Notes under the pieces: model-generated
The model's input: only the letters and a program-made list of their open reading frames with translations
Databases searched by the model: none
What the model was told of the DNA's origin: nothing
Made by a program: the position numbers and the translations under genes
Source: S015-6 sp964479535
Lineage (GTDB): Bacteria; Desulfobacterota; DSWW01
DNA: 64,000 nt
Direction of reading: 5' to 3'
NCBI GenBank assembly: GCA_964479535.1
Contig: CAYZMM010000019.1
Coordinates: 1-64,000, forward strand
In this document: positions 41,852 through 51,629 of the stretch, piece by piece
How the letters are laid out: every line of letters begins with the position of its first letter
Position numbering within the stretch: the stretch's first letter is position 1

Positions 41852-43435
41852 TCAACCGGCCCCACGATTCAACCGATCGAACATGCCCCTGTTGTTCCTG
41901 TAGATCTGGAGGAAGCAGCCGAAGAGCTCGTCGTAGATCCGGCGGTTCCCTCCGTTTGGGGAAAAGGTGCGCTCGTATTCGATCAAGTCCGGAATATCCT
42001 CGAAGGCGATGTGACCCAGCCCGACCGAGGCGATGAAGGCGGCCCCCCGGGCGTTCGCCTCGAGGGGATCCTTCACCTGACGGATCTCCCGGTCGAGGAC
42101 ATCGGCAAAGATTCGGCACCAGACCTCCGATTTCGCTCCGCCGCCCACGATGTTGAGGGGAGTCAACCGGCGCTTCACGAATTTTTCCACATATCCGAGA
42201 CTCCACCGCGTGTTGTACGCCACCCCCTCCAGGAAGGCCCGCACGATCTGGTCGAGATTCGTCGTCTTCGACAGGTTGTAGAGCCCTCCCCTGAGGGTCG
42301 CGCTGTCCACCGGGGTCCTCTCGCCGTTGAGCCATGGCGTGAAGATGAGCTTCCCGCTTCCCGGCTCGACGCGGCTCGCCACTTCGTCCATGGCCTCGTA
42401 CGGATTCTCCGGCGGCTCGCGCGACACGAGAGCGTTGCCGTGAAACAGGACATTGTCCGCAAGGAAGCCGAGGCAGCCGCCTGCGAGGTCCTGTTCGTTC
42501 ACGCTCTGGTACTTTCCCGGGATCGCGGTCGGCAGCGATGCGATCGCGTGCAAGGCGTCCGCCTTCTTGAAGGGAACGATGCACTGCACCCACGAGGAAG
42601 TCCCGATGTAGATGTGCCCCTCGTAGTCCCTCACCGCACCGGACCCGACGAGCGCGCACTGATGGTCCGGCGAGCCCGTGACCACCTTCGCATCCCTCCG
42701 GATGCCCATCTCTTCGGCCACAGCCGGCAGCAGGGGTCCGAGGATATCGGTGGAGGCCCGGAGGGGAGGCAGCTTCTCCCTGTCGAGCCCCACGAGGCGG
42801 ATCAACCGGTCGTCGTAGCGCACGCGGCGGATGTCTCTCGTGTCGGTCACCCAGAAGAGGTGAATCGAATCGAAGGAGGCGGCGAATTCCCCGGTCAGGC
42901 GGAGGTTCAGGTAATCCTTGCTCGGCAGGAACATGCGGGTTCGCTCGTACACGTCCGGGAAGGCCTTCTTCCAGAGCAGCACATGGGCCACGTCGTCCTT
43001 GCCGGACAAAGACGGCGCACCCGCTGTCTTGTGCACCCATTCCACGACCTTTGACAGCCCGTAGCCCATCACGCTGGGAAAGCCCCTCATCGCATCGGCG
43101 ATGTAAGGCGCACCCCGGGAATCCATCCAGGTGAGCGAATTCGCCAGATGCCTGCCGCCCGCATCCACCGCAACCGTGCTGGAAAAGGTGCTCGAAACGC
43201 ACACCGCAGAAATCGCCCCGGCCGGCACGGCACCCTTTCTCACCAACCTCCCGGAGACGGTCAACAAGGCCTTCCACCAGTCTTCCGGGTCCTGCTCGGC
43301 GCCTCCTCCGGGCAGGAAGTGAATCGGGGTCTTCTCGTAGTCCGAGGCCGCCACCCTTCCGTGCACCGACACGATGGAGGCCTTGATGCCGGACGTCCCG
43401 TGGTCGATGGCGAGGATGTATTCTTCCTGCTTCAT
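41852..43435 (-). CDS. FGGY-family carbohydrate kinase
   Basis: A 527-residue sugar/polyol kinase: N-terminal ATPase motif AIDHGTSGIKASIVSVHG, CVSSTFSSTVAVD, and the C-terminal FGGY region LNIVGGGAKSEVWCRIFADVLDREI. The phosphorylated substrate (xylulose, glycerol, other) cannot be told. It overlaps the upstream saccharopine-dehydrogenase-like gene by ATGA. No sugar transporter is nearby. Confidence 0.88.
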   Translation of the reverse strand: MKQEEYILAIDHGTSGIKASIVSVHGRVAASDYEKTPIHFLPGGGAEQDPEDWWKALLTVSGRLVRKGAVPAGAISAVCVSSTFSSTVAVDAGGRHLANSLTWMDSRGAPYIADAMRGFPSVMGYGLSKVVEWVHKTAGAPSLSGKDDVAHVLLWKKAFPDVYERTRMFLPSKDYLNLRLTGEFAASFDSIHLFWVTDTRDIRRVRYDDRLIRLVGLDREKLPPLRASTDILGPLLPAVAEEMGIRRDAKVVTGSPDHQCALVGSGAVRDYEGHIYIGTSSWVQCIVPFKKADALHAIASLPTAIPGKYQSVNEQDLAGGCLGFLADNVLFHGNALVSREPPENPYEAMDEVASRVEPGSGKLIFTPWLNGERTPVDSATLRGGLYNLSKTTNLDQIVRAFLEGVAYNTRWSLGYVEKFVKRRLTPLNIVGGGAKSEVWCRIFADVLDREIRQVKDPLEANARGAAFIASVGLGHIAFEDIPDLIEYERTFSPNGGNRRIYDELFGCFLQIYRNNRGMFDRLNRGAG

Positions 43436-44667
43436 GCCCGTCCCTGCAGATCGAATTTCGTCACCCTGCCCCGGGAATCGATCCGTTCCGCATACAGGAC
43501 CTCCACCGCCTTCTTCCTTCCTCTCTGCTTGACCGGCTTCATGGTCTCCCGCAGGCGGATGAAATCCTTCGGGTCCACGCACGCCTCCGGCGGCAGCACG
43601 CCCCTGGCCCTGACCTTTCCCTGATCCAGCAGGATCACGCCCATGGCAGCGGGAATCCCGGTGCCCTCCCCCAGGGCGGCCCCCTCGGAAGCCATGTGGA
43701 CCCTGTACTCCTCGCGCTTTCCGCCTTTCTTGCCCTTCACCACGACCGCCATGGCCCCCCGCTGGATTCCGAACTTCGTCCGCTTCAGGATCCGCTCCCG
43801 CTCCCGGAGGATGTAGGCGATGGCGAAATCATACGGCACGACCTCCCTTCCTCCCACCCGGAGCGGCTCTTTGCTCGCAAGGCCCAGCCGGCACATGTTC
43901 CCGGTCAGCTCGTAGTACTCGATGGGCAGGACCGACCCCTTGTTCGTGACCTGCTTCAACTGGATGTACTTGGGAAGGGTGACCTGCTCCGGATGGGGAT
44001 ACGGATAGAGGGGGATGTCCTGTCCCACGATGGGGAAATCGAAGGTCTGCCGCAGGGCGATTCCGTCTTCGCCGAAGTACTTCACGTGTTTCAACTTCCC
44101 GTCGAGATACATGGGGATGTCGATGGTCATACAGTGGAAACGGTGGCCGATGACGCCCTCCCCTTCCACGGGCTCGCCCCCGTGGGTGTGGAAGATGTCC
44201 ACCGATTCGGTCTCGTCCAGGAGGTCGTCCGCCACCAGCTTGGCGAGCAGGTTCGTGACGCCGGGCGAGGCGCCCATCCCGATGAGGGCGGTGATTCCCG
44301 CCTTCTTGGCGGCCCTGTCCATCTTCAGGATGTCCAGGGTCACGTCCACGTCATCGCAGATGTCCACGTAGTCGATGCGCTCCTCCAGGACCACGCCCAG
44401 GATGGTCTTCACGCTCTTGTAGAAGGGGCCGACGCAGTTGAGCACGATGTCGCTGCCCTGGATCGCCTTCCGGATGCTGGCAGGGTCCTCGGCATCCACC
44501 TTGGCCGCCACCACCTTCTTCGAGCCGATCTCGGCGACGATCTCCCTGGCCCGGGCCATGTTCACATCGCCGATACGGATCTTCGAAAACAGGTCCTGTG
44601 CGGCCAGGCTCTTCACCGCAACGCTTCCCACAGCACCACAGCCACCCAGAACGGTCACCTTCGCCAT
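43432..44667 (-). CDS. saccharopine dehydrogenase-family (NAD(P)-binding) protein
   Basis: A 411-residue protein with the N-terminal Rossmann motif VTVLGGCGAVGSVAVKSLA and the family features DIVLNCVGPFY, YVDICDD and MGASPGVTNLLA. This branch includes saccharopine dehydrogenases and carboxynorspermidine-synthase-like enzymes; the substrate is open. AGGAGGATGAC precedes the ATG at 44667. It is coupled to the downstream kinase by a 4-base overlap, so one pathway is likely. Confidence 0.83.
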   Translation of the reverse strand: MAKVTVLGGCGAVGSVAVKSLAAQDLFSKIRIGDVNMARAREIVAEIGSKKVVAAKVDAEDPASIRKAIQGSDIVLNCVGPFYKSVKTILGVVLEERIDYVDICDDVDVTLDILKMDRAAKKAGITALIGMGASPGVTNLLAKLVADDLLDETESVDIFHTHGGEPVEGEGVIGHRFHCMTIDIPMYLDGKLKHVKYFGEDGIALRQTFDFPIVGQDIPLYPYPHPEQVTLPKYIQLKQVTNKGSVLPIEYYELTGNMCRLGLASKEPLRVGGREVVPYDFAIAYILRERERILKRTKFGIQRGAMAVVVKGKKGGKREEYRVHMASEGAALGEGTGIPAAMGVILLDQGKVRARGVLPPEACVDPKDFIRLRETMKPVKQRGRKKAVEVLYAERIDSRGRVTKFDLQGRA

Positions 44668-44751
44668 GTCATCCTCCTTCGGGGATTGTTTGATTTGCAC
44701 AGAACGTCTCGGTATTCTACCTGCAAACCGCGCTCAAGAAAAGGAATCCTG

Positions 44752-45486
44752 ATGACCCCGGATGATCTCAAGGTCCACATCCTCGGTATCGTGGGCACGC
44801 CGATCAAGGACGGAAACTGCCAGTACCTCCTCGAGCAGGCCCTGCAGGTCGCGGAATCCGGAGGGCATGCGACGACCGAGCTCCTTCACCTCGAGGACCA
44901 CCGCATCGAGTACTGCATCGGCTGTGAAATGTGCCTTCGTCGGGTGCACAAGGTGCAGAAGGAGGTCGGTTACCACGTCGTGCCGGTACCTGTGGAGGCG
45001 TACAACTGCAGCATCCGGGACGACATGGAGGTCATCCACAGGAAGATGCTCGCAGCGGACGGCATCCTTCTCGCGGCGCCCGTCTACATCGCCACGATCC
45101 CCGGCCAGGTGAAGACCTTCATCGACCGGTGCCGCACGTTTGTGCACGACTTCCGGCTGCGCGGCAAGGTGGCCGCGCCCCTCACCGTCGCCTTCTACCG
45201 GAACGCGGGGGAGGACACGGCCCTGCAGACCATGGCGCTCTCCCTGCTGGCCATGGGGCTGACCCAGGTCTCCTTCGGGGCTTCCGCGGTCTCCACCCGG
45301 GAGGGCCTCGGCATACCGATCCGCGAAACCCGCTTCGCGGTCAAGGAGGATCCGGTGGGGATGACCATGATGAACATGGCGGCCACGCAGGTGGTTCAGG
45401 CAGCCGTGCAGATGAAGGCGGGCAGGCTGGCCCTGGAAGAGGCTGGAATCTCCTTCCGGACCGGCGGCTGGACCCCTGCCCCCTGA
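44752..45486 (+). CDS. flavodoxin-family / NADPH-dependent FMN reductase with Cys motif
   Basis: The 244-residue protein has the FMN-reductase layout: ILGIVGTPIKDGNCQYLLEQAL, a ferredoxin-like CIGCEMCLRR stretch (residues about 57-66), DGILLAAPVYIATIPGQVKTFIDRCRTF. The iron-sulfur-flavoprotein family (Isf) has similar features, and the CxxCxxC pattern suggests a bound cluster. It is divergent from the saccharopine-dehydrogenase-like gene. AAAAGGAA precedes the ATG. Confidence 0.8.
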   Translation: MTPDDLKVHILGIVGTPIKDGNCQYLLEQALQVAESGGHATTELLHLEDHRIEYCIGCEMCLRRVHKVQKEVGYHVVPVPVEAYNCSIRDDMEVIHRKMLAADGILLAAPVYIATIPGQVKTFIDRCRTFVHDFRLRGKVAAPLTVAFYRNAGEDTALQTMALSLLAMGLTQVSFGASAVSTREGLGIPIRETRFAVKEDPVGMTMMNMAATQVVQAAVQMKAGRLALEEAGISFRTGGWTPAP

Positions 45487-45510
45487 TCCCCGAGCCCTGA
45501 CCCGTTCTTC

Positions 45511-46278
45511 CTATGCCAAGTTGATCCGGGTGCCGCAAATCACAACCTGGTCTGCAGAGCGCTCGCAGCCCCGCTCTTCGGCCGCGGCGAGCAGACGCGT
45601 CCGGTCCGCCACCTTCAGGTCGAAGGCACCGACGCCCGGTCCGCGGCCGTCCAGCGCAGGCACGAAGCGAAGCATCCCGTTCTGGAGCTGCACCCCCGGG
45701 TCGCCGGGGCCGCACTCCGTTACGGGAAGCCCCAGAATCCGCGACCAGAGTTCGGCCAGCGCCGCGGGGTTCTCGCTCTGCAGTTCCGCTCCGACCAGGC
45801 CGCTCACCACCTCGGTCCGAACCGCCGTCCGCCAATCCGGACCGGCCGGCTCCCACATGCACATTCGATCGGTGTAATCCGCTCCCGGAGCCACCGAATC
45901 CACGGAAAGGAGGACACCGCCCGTGTCGCGGGGATGAAAATGCGTGCAGCGATACTCCGGGTTGTCCAGGGTGAAGACGGATCGGACGCCGAGGCCGGCA
46001 ATTCGCTCCCGCTCGGACACAGCATCCGCGCACTGGATCAGCACCATGTACCCCCCGTTGCCGCCTCGCCTTTCCAGGTAGCGTCCGGCCGTCGTATTCT
46101 CCTGGACCGGCGCCACCACCTCCAGGAAATCACCGTTGATCGGCATGACCGCGTTCTCGAGACCGAAATAGATCACCAGGGGGTCCCGGTACGCCACGTC
46201 GAGACCGAGCACCGACGTGAGATCGTCCACGACCGGCTCCAGTTTCTCCGCCACCAGGCACACTTGACGTAATCGCAT
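45511..46278 (-). CDS. VOC/glyoxalase-fold protein
   Basis: The 255-residue protein begins like a VOC metalloenzyme (MRLRQVCLVAEKLEPVVDDLTSVLGLDVAYRDPLV), with NGDFLEVVAPV and GGYMVLIQCAD in the first module and a second module (ALAELWSRILGLPV, GVGAFDLKV). Such proteins bind a metal and act on varied substrates. ATG 46278 with GGGAAGCGG upstream is preferred over 46323. Substrate unknown. Confidence 0.78.
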   Translation of the reverse strand: MRLRQVCLVAEKLEPVVDDLTSVLGLDVAYRDPLVIYFGLENAVMPINGDFLEVVAPVQENTTAGRYLERRGGNGGYMVLIQCADAVSERERIAGLGVRSVFTLDNPEYRCTHFHPRDTGGVLLSVDSVAPGADYTDRMCMWEPAGPDWRTAVRTEVVSGLVGAELQSENPAALAELWSRILGLPVTECGPGDPGVQLQNGMLRFVPALDGRGPGVGAFDLKVADRTRLLAAAEERGCERSADQVVICGTRINLA

Positions 46279-46437
46279 GTCCGCTTCCCTCCCCTTCGGT
46301 GTCTCGATGGTTGCGCAGGACAAACATAACAGACGGCCGCGGAGACGGCAATCGCCGGCCCGGCACCGCTCGGATCACCGGCGAGTAAGGATTTCCGCGA
46401 TCCAGGGCGATATACATAGGGAAGGAGGAAGCACGGG

Positions 46438-47328
46438 ATGATCTGCCCGAAGTGCGGGTTCGAGCAGCCGGATGACGTCGAATGCCTCCAGTGCGGCATC
46501 ATCATCGAGAAGTACCGTGAACCCGCCGGCGCACACCCGTACCAGGCGCCGAGGCCGGAACCCGGATCTTTGAAATCCCGAACCGCGGTCCCCTGGACCC
46601 AGCTCCTCCGGCTGACCCTGCTCATCAGCATCGGCCTCTTCTCCATATCCTATCTCCTCAAGGACGACCTCCCGGACGCCGACGAGATTCTCGACGAACT
46701 TCTGCAACAGCCGGTTCAGACCCCGGTGGAGATGGACCCCTTCGAGGTCGAAGCGGACGAAATCGTCTACACCATAGCCCCACTTCACGCCTACGAGCTC
46801 TACGGCCTCGTCGTCTCGGATCACAACTGCGGCACGTGGTGGGACATCTACCACCACGACCAGTGGAAGGACTTCATCAACGTGAAGGACCTGTGCGTGC
46901 TGTGGGGAAGCAACGTGGAGACGGAAGTCTACAAGGACATGCGGTTCACGAGCGATTCGTGGACCTGCACGTACTACTGGCCCAATCACGAGGTCGGGGC
47001 CCGCTTCAACCACACCGGTCTGTCCAACAACCACCTGCTGAGCCACGACGAATCGGTCACCGAAGCGCTGCTGAAGGCCTCCCGGGGAGATCAGATCTAT
47101 CTGCGGGGCTACCTGGCGGAATACTCCCACAGCAACGGCGCGTTTCATCGAGGAACGAGCGTGGACCGCACCGATGCGGGGAACGGTGCCTGCGAGACGA
47201 TCTTTGTGAAGGACTTCGAGATCCTCCGGATGGGCAATCCGTTCTGGCGGACCACCTTCACGGTTTCGAAATACGGGATCGTGGCGAGCCTGCTCCTCAT
47301 CGTCATCCGCTTCTTCCGATCGGCGTGA
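46438..47328 (+). CDS. zinc-ribbon plus membrane protein, unknown function
   Basis: A 296-residue protein with an N-terminal zinc ribbon (CPKCGFEQPDDVECLQCG), a membrane helix (LLRLTLLISIGLFSISYLL, about 56-74), a soluble domain rich in aromatic residues (YHHDQWKDF, WTCTYYWPNHEV, NHTGLSNNHLL), and a C-terminal hydrophobic end (YGIVASLLLIVIRFF). The soluble domain is probably periplasmic. I do not recognise the family. Confidence 0.7.
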   Translation: MICPKCGFEQPDDVECLQCGIIIEKYREPAGAHPYQAPRPEPGSLKSRTAVPWTQLLRLTLLISIGLFSISYLLKDDLPDADEILDELLQQPVQTPVEMDPFEVEADEIVYTIAPLHAYELYGLVVSDHNCGTWWDIYHHDQWKDFINVKDLCVLWGSNVETEVYKDMRFTSDSWTCTYYWPNHEVGARFNHTGLSNNHLLSHDESVTEALLKASRGDQIYLRGYLAEYSHSNGAFHRGTSVDRTDAGNGACETIFVKDFEILRMGNPFWRTTFTVSKYGIVASLLLIVIRFFRSA

Positions 47329-47480
47329 CGCCGAACCACGGGCAGCCTACCTTATGGGCCGGGCGGGCGATCGCTTCGCTCCGCTCGCAACATCCGTATT
47401 CAACGCGTATACAGAAAGGCAGGATCTTTCTTTACAACACGACAATCCCTCTTGTACTTTTGTCCAAAAGGAGGAACGCG

Positions 47481-49781
47481 ATGATGAGGCGTCCCGATGG
47501 ACAGAATGCGGATGGGGTTGTACGGGCCGAGGTTCTCATTGCCTGTGTCATGTGTTCGTTGCTGCTCTTCAGCGGATGTTCGAACGGGGGAGACGGTGAG
47601 AGTGGATCCGTCCACAACAGGGGGCAACACCCGCTGCCCACCTATGACGACAAGCCTTCCCTTTCATCCTTCTTCGTGGCTTACGAGAACCCTGTCGAGC
47701 CCCAGGTCTCGGGTTACGCCCTGCCGTTGCATCTGGACAGGGTCGAGAACTATGGGTACATGAACACGCTGTTCGACCTGGAGGCGGTCGGTCCCATGCT
47801 CGCGGGAAACGGGTTCGCCATCCTGGAATACACCTTCGGGGCTCCGTGGATCGACGAGCAGAACGATGACGACATGGTCGTACCTTACGCGTTGCTGCGC
47901 AAGATGGACGTTCCCATCTTCGTTTCTGCAGACACGCTCCTTCACCTGTATCACGTCCAGTTCGACGAAACGCTGAAGGATCTCGAGGAGAGGGAGTTCT
48001 CCGGCGACATCCGGGATCTGACAGAGGTCCTGTTGGCCGAAGCGCTCGTCCAGCACGAACGTCACGAGGGGGATCTCAGGGAAGCTGCGAGACGTAATGT
48101 GGCCTATCTCGCCGTTGCGGCGCACCTGATCGACCCCGATTCGCAGATCCCGGAACTCGTACGCGGTCCGGTGGAGGGCGAAGTCGGAAAGATCCGGGCG
48201 CACGCGGGTTTCGCGCCGAGTGACATCTTCGTCTACGAAGAGGACTATTCTCAGTACGTTCCGAGAGGCCACTACACCCGAAGCGAGCGGTTGGAGAGGT
48301 ATTTCAGAACCCTCATGTGGTACGGCCGGATCGCGTTCCTGCTGAAAGGCGCGGAGAACTGGGGGGCCGGCGGCGACGCACTGATCCGTCTTTACGATGC
48401 CAGGATACAGACCCTGCAGGCCGTGCTTCTGGCCCTTTCGCTCAACAGCGTTCAAGTGGAGGAACGAACCGGACGGGCAATCTGGGATCGGATCTATGCC
48501 GTCACGTCCTTCTACGTGGGACTGGCGGACGATTTGACGCCCTACGAATACCTCGGGGCCATCAACGAGGTCTTTGTGAACGGTTTTGCGGTGACAGACC
48601 TGGAGGATGAAGACAACTTCTTTGCTCTCAAGACCGAGCTGGGGCTGCTCCGTTCCCCCGAGATCTTCGGCGGAACCGGAAACGCCATGGTCACGCCGCC
48701 CGTCACGCCGGGGGCACTGGACGAAGTGCTGGCCAAGACCAAGGGCATGCGATTCATGGGGCAACGATTCGTGCCGGACTCCTACATGTTTCAGCATCTG
48801 GTCTTCCCGGAAGTCCTGGACTACACAGGCAGCGGCGAGCCGGAACCCTTCACCTACGGGTTGACCGGGGTGCGCGGGGCCAGGTGCTACCCGAGGGGCC
48901 TGGATGTGATGTCCATCCTCGGCTCGGAGAGAGCCAGGGAGATCCTGATCGCAGAGGGGGACACCGAATACGTCGACTACGATCGGAAATACGGAGAGCT
49001 TCGCACGGAATTCGACGAACTCGGCGTGTCGGAGTGGACCCGGAATCTCTACTGGGGCTGGCTGTACGCACTGAGGGCCCTGATCGGCGGTTTCGGGGAG
49101 GGATACCCATCCTTTATGCGCACCGAGGCATGGGACAAGAAGTCCCTCAACGCCGCCCTGGCATCCTGGACCGAACTCCGGCACGACACCATCCTCTACG
49201 CCAAGCAGAGCCTAACACCCGGGGAAACCAGCATTCCGCCGGAGGTGACCGGCTACGTGGAGCCCGTACCGGAGTTCTACGGCAGGCTGTTGGCCCTGAC
49301 GAGAATGACCCGGGAAGGCCTGGCCGACTTCGCGGTCCTTTCAACGGATGCGGAACAGAGGATGCTCGCCTTGGAGGAGATCCTCCTTCGACTGATTCAG
49401 ATCGCCAGCATGGAACTGACGAACCAGGCCCTGTCGGAGGACGACCATGCGTTCATCAGGACCTTCGCCGCACAGCTTGAAAACGTCATCCTGGGCGTGG
49501 GAGACGAAGGCTTGAGGACGACGCTCGTTGCGGACGTGCATACCCACGGCGTGGAAGGCAAGGTAGTCGAAGAGGCTGTAGGAAACGTGGATCTCATCGT
49601 CGTCGCGTGTCCCGGGCCCGACGACGCGGTCTTCCTCGCTGCAGGTCCGGTGCTGTCCTACTACGAGTTCAAACATCCCATGAACGACAGGCTTACCGAC
49701 GAGGCCTGGCGCGAGCTGCTCGCTTCTCCCGGCAGGCCCGAAAGACCGCCCTGGTTCCGGCCCCTCGTCAAAGGGCCATAG
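47481..49781 (+). CDS. DUF3160-family lipoprotein
   Basis: A 766-residue exported lipoprotein: basic start, hydrophobic core (VLIACVMCSLLLF) and lipobox LFSGC, so it is probably anchored at the outer or inner membrane. The large domain carries DUF3160 patterns (DVPIFVSADTLLHLYHVQFDETL; NLYWGWLYALRALIGG). The domain is all-alpha and rich in acidic residues; function is not established. AAAAGGAGG precedes the first ATG. An open frame begins far upstream but only the lipoprotein start has export signals. Confidence 0.82.
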   Translation: MMRRPDGQNADGVVRAEVLIACVMCSLLLFSGCSNGGDGESGSVHNRGQHPLPTYDDKPSLSSFFVAYENPVEPQVSGYALPLHLDRVENYGYMNTLFDLEAVGPMLAGNGFAILEYTFGAPWIDEQNDDDMVVPYALLRKMDVPIFVSADTLLHLYHVQFDETLKDLEEREFSGDIRDLTEVLLAEALVQHERHEGDLREAARRNVAYLAVAAHLIDPDSQIPELVRGPVEGEVGKIRAHAGFAPSDIFVYEEDYSQYVPRGHYTRSERLERYFRTLMWYGRIAFLLKGAENWGAGGDALIRLYDARIQTLQAVLLALSLNSVQVEERTGRAIWDRIYAVTSFYVGLADDLTPYEYLGAINEVFVNGFAVTDLEDEDNFFALKTELGLLRSPEIFGGTGNAMVTPPVTPGALDEVLAKTKGMRFMGQRFVPDSYMFQHLVFPEVLDYTGSGEPEPFTYGLTGVRGARCYPRGLDVMSILGSERAREILIAEGDTEYVDYDRKYGELRTEFDELGVSEWTRNLYWGWLYALRALIGGFGEGYPSFMRTEAWDKKSLNAALASWTELRHDTILYAKQSLTPGETSIPPEVTGYVEPVPEFYGRLLALTRMTREGLADFAVLSTDAEQRMLALEEILLRLIQIASMELTNQALSEDDHAFIRTFAAQLENVILGVGDEGLRTTLVADVHTHGVEGKVVEEAVGNVDLIVVACPGPDDAVFLAAGPVLSYYEFKHPMNDRLTDEAWRELLASPGRPERPPWFRPLVKGP

Positions 49782-49783
49782 AA

Positions 49784-49866
49784 ATAGGGGACGTTGTTTA
49801 ATACGTTAACTTCTGGCCTTTGTCTGACCGACGGAAGTTAATCTATTCAACAACGTCCCCTAAATT
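49784..49866. repeat. imperfect inverted repeat, intergenic
   Basis: Arms of about 32 bases (left with TAGGGGACGTTGTT and TTAACTTC, right its complement with a few mismatches) flank a short central loop. It lies between convergent genes (DUF3160 and acyl-CoA ligase), is AT-richer than its surroundings, and resembles GGGGAC/GTCCCC-ended repetitive palindromes of deltaproteobacteria. It could act as a bidirectional terminator. Confidence 0.7.
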
Positions 49867-49902
49867 GTTTCTAAATTGTTTCCCGGCTTCGCGAACGACG
49901 TT

Positions 49903-51615
49903 TTAGGCGGTTTCGATCCTGGAGGCCTCCTCCAGGCCCAGCTCCTTGATGGCGGCCTCCCGCATCTTGAACTTCTGTATCTTGCCCGTCACGGTCATGG
50001 GAAAATCTTCGGCGCTGCTCACGAATTTCCAGTACTTCGGCACCTTGAAATGGGCGATCTTTCCCTTGCAGAAGGCCTTCATGTCCTCATCGGAGAGGGC
50101 CCGGCCCTCCTTCGGCAGGACCCAGGCCATCAGCTCCTCGCCGTATTTCACGTCCGGCACGCCGAGGACGTAGACGTCCACGACCTTCGGGTGGGTCAAC
50201 AGGAACTCCTCGATCTCTCTCGGGTAGAGGTTCTCCCCTCCACGAATCACCATCTCCTTGATCCGGCCCGTGATCTTCACATACCCTTCCTCGTCCATGG
50301 TGCCCAGATCGCCGCTGTGCAGCCACCGGCTCTTGTCGATCGTGTCCGCCGTGGCCTCCGGGTTGTTGTAATAGCGGCTCATCACCTGGTATCCCCGGAA
50401 GCAGAGCTCGCCCTGCTCTTTCCTGGAAACGGGCCTGCCCGTAGCCGGGTCGACGATCTTGAGCTCCTGCCACGGCATCACCCGTCCCACCGTGGAGACC
50501 CGCCGTTCCAGCGAGTCCTCGATACGGGTCATGGTCGTGACCGGTGAGGCCTCGGTCTGGCCGTAGGCGATGACCACCTCCTTCATGTTCATCTTGCCGA
50601 TCACCTCCTCCATCGTCTTGGTCGGGCAGGGGGCCCCGGCCATGATGCCGGTCCGCAATGTGGAGAGGTCGTACTGATCGAAGTCGGGGAGGTTGAGCTC
50701 GGCGATGAACATGGTCGGCACGCCGTGCAGGGCCGTGCACTTCTCCTGCTGCACGGCTTCGAAGACGGGAACCGGATCGAAGATCGGACAGGGGATCACC
50801 ATGGTCGCGCCCGTGGACACACAGGCGAGGTTGGACATGACCATGCCGAAGCAGTGATAGAACGGAACCGGAATACACAGGCGGTCCTTCTCGGTGAGCC
50901 GCATGACCTGCGCCACGTGGTACCCGTTGTTGAGAATGTTGAAGTGGGTCAGCGTGACGCCCTTCGGAAACCCGGTCGTTCCGGACGTGTACTGAATGTT
51001 GATATCGTCGTCCGGGTCCAGACCGGGGGCGATCCGGTTCAGGTCCTCATCCGGAACCTTCTTTCCGCCGTCCAGAATGTCCTCGAAGCGGAAGGTCCCC
51101 GTCTCCTCTCCGTCGACGAGGACGACGTTCTTGAGCGCCGGCAGTGCCGGAGCATTCAGCACCCCGGGCGCGGAACCTGGTATTTCGGGACAGAGTTCGA
51201 GCAACATCTCGTAGTAACGGGACGTCTTGAAGGCGTGCATCAGCACCAGCGTCTCGGTGCCGGACTGCTCCAGAGCGTACTTGAGCTCATGGGTCCGGTA
51301 GGCGGGGTTGATGTTCACCAGGATCGCCCCGATCTTGGACGTTGCGAACTGCGTGGCCACCCATTCCCAGCAGTTGACCGCCCAGATCCCGACCCGGTCC
51401 CCCTTCTTCACACCGATCCTGAGGAAACCCTTCGCCAGCTGATCGGTCAGGCGATCGAACTCGCCGTAGGTGAACCGCACGTTCTGGTGAACGGAAACGA
51501 GCGATTCCTTCTCCGGGAACTTCTCGACGCTCCCCTTCAGGCAAGCTCCAATGGTCATGTAGAGCAGCGGTGTTTCCACCCTTCCGTGGTCGTAGCTCGC
51601 GCTTCCAGATCCCAT
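49903..51615 (-). CDS. AMP-forming acyl-CoA ligase (FadD/AcsF-like)
   Basis: The 570-residue enzyme has the ANL adenylation signatures: YTSGTTGFPKGVTLTH, YGQTEASPVTT, GELCFRGYQVMSRYYNNPEAT, and GRIKEMVIRGGENLYPREIEEFL, with the catalytic lysine near TGKIQKF. It activates a fatty or aromatic acid to its CoA thioester; the pattern is like medium/long-chain ligases. AAGGAGGAGG precedes the ATG at 51615. It follows the 354-residue hypothetical gene with a 14-base gap. Confidence 0.92.
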   Translation of the reverse strand: MGSGSASYDHGRVETPLLYMTIGACLKGSVEKFPEKESLVSVHQNVRFTYGEFDRLTDQLAKGFLRIGVKKGDRVGIWAVNCWEWVATQFATSKIGAILVNINPAYRTHELKYALEQSGTETLVLMHAFKTSRYYEMLLELCPEIPGSAPGVLNAPALPALKNVVLVDGEETGTFRFEDILDGGKKVPDEDLNRIAPGLDPDDDINIQYTSGTTGFPKGVTLTHFNILNNGYHVAQVMRLTEKDRLCIPVPFYHCFGMVMSNLACVSTGATMVIPCPIFDPVPVFEAVQQEKCTALHGVPTMFIAELNLPDFDQYDLSTLRTGIMAGAPCPTKTMEEVIGKMNMKEVVIAYGQTEASPVTTMTRIEDSLERRVSTVGRVMPWQELKIVDPATGRPVSRKEQGELCFRGYQVMSRYYNNPEATADTIDKSRWLHSGDLGTMDEEGYVKITGRIKEMVIRGGENLYPREIEEFLLTHPKVVDVYVLGVPDVKYGEELMAWVLPKEGRALSDEDMKAFCKGKIAHFKVPKYWKFVSSAEDFPMTVTGKIQKFKMREAAIKELGLEEASRIETA

Positions 51616-51629
51616 AAAGACCTCCTCCT

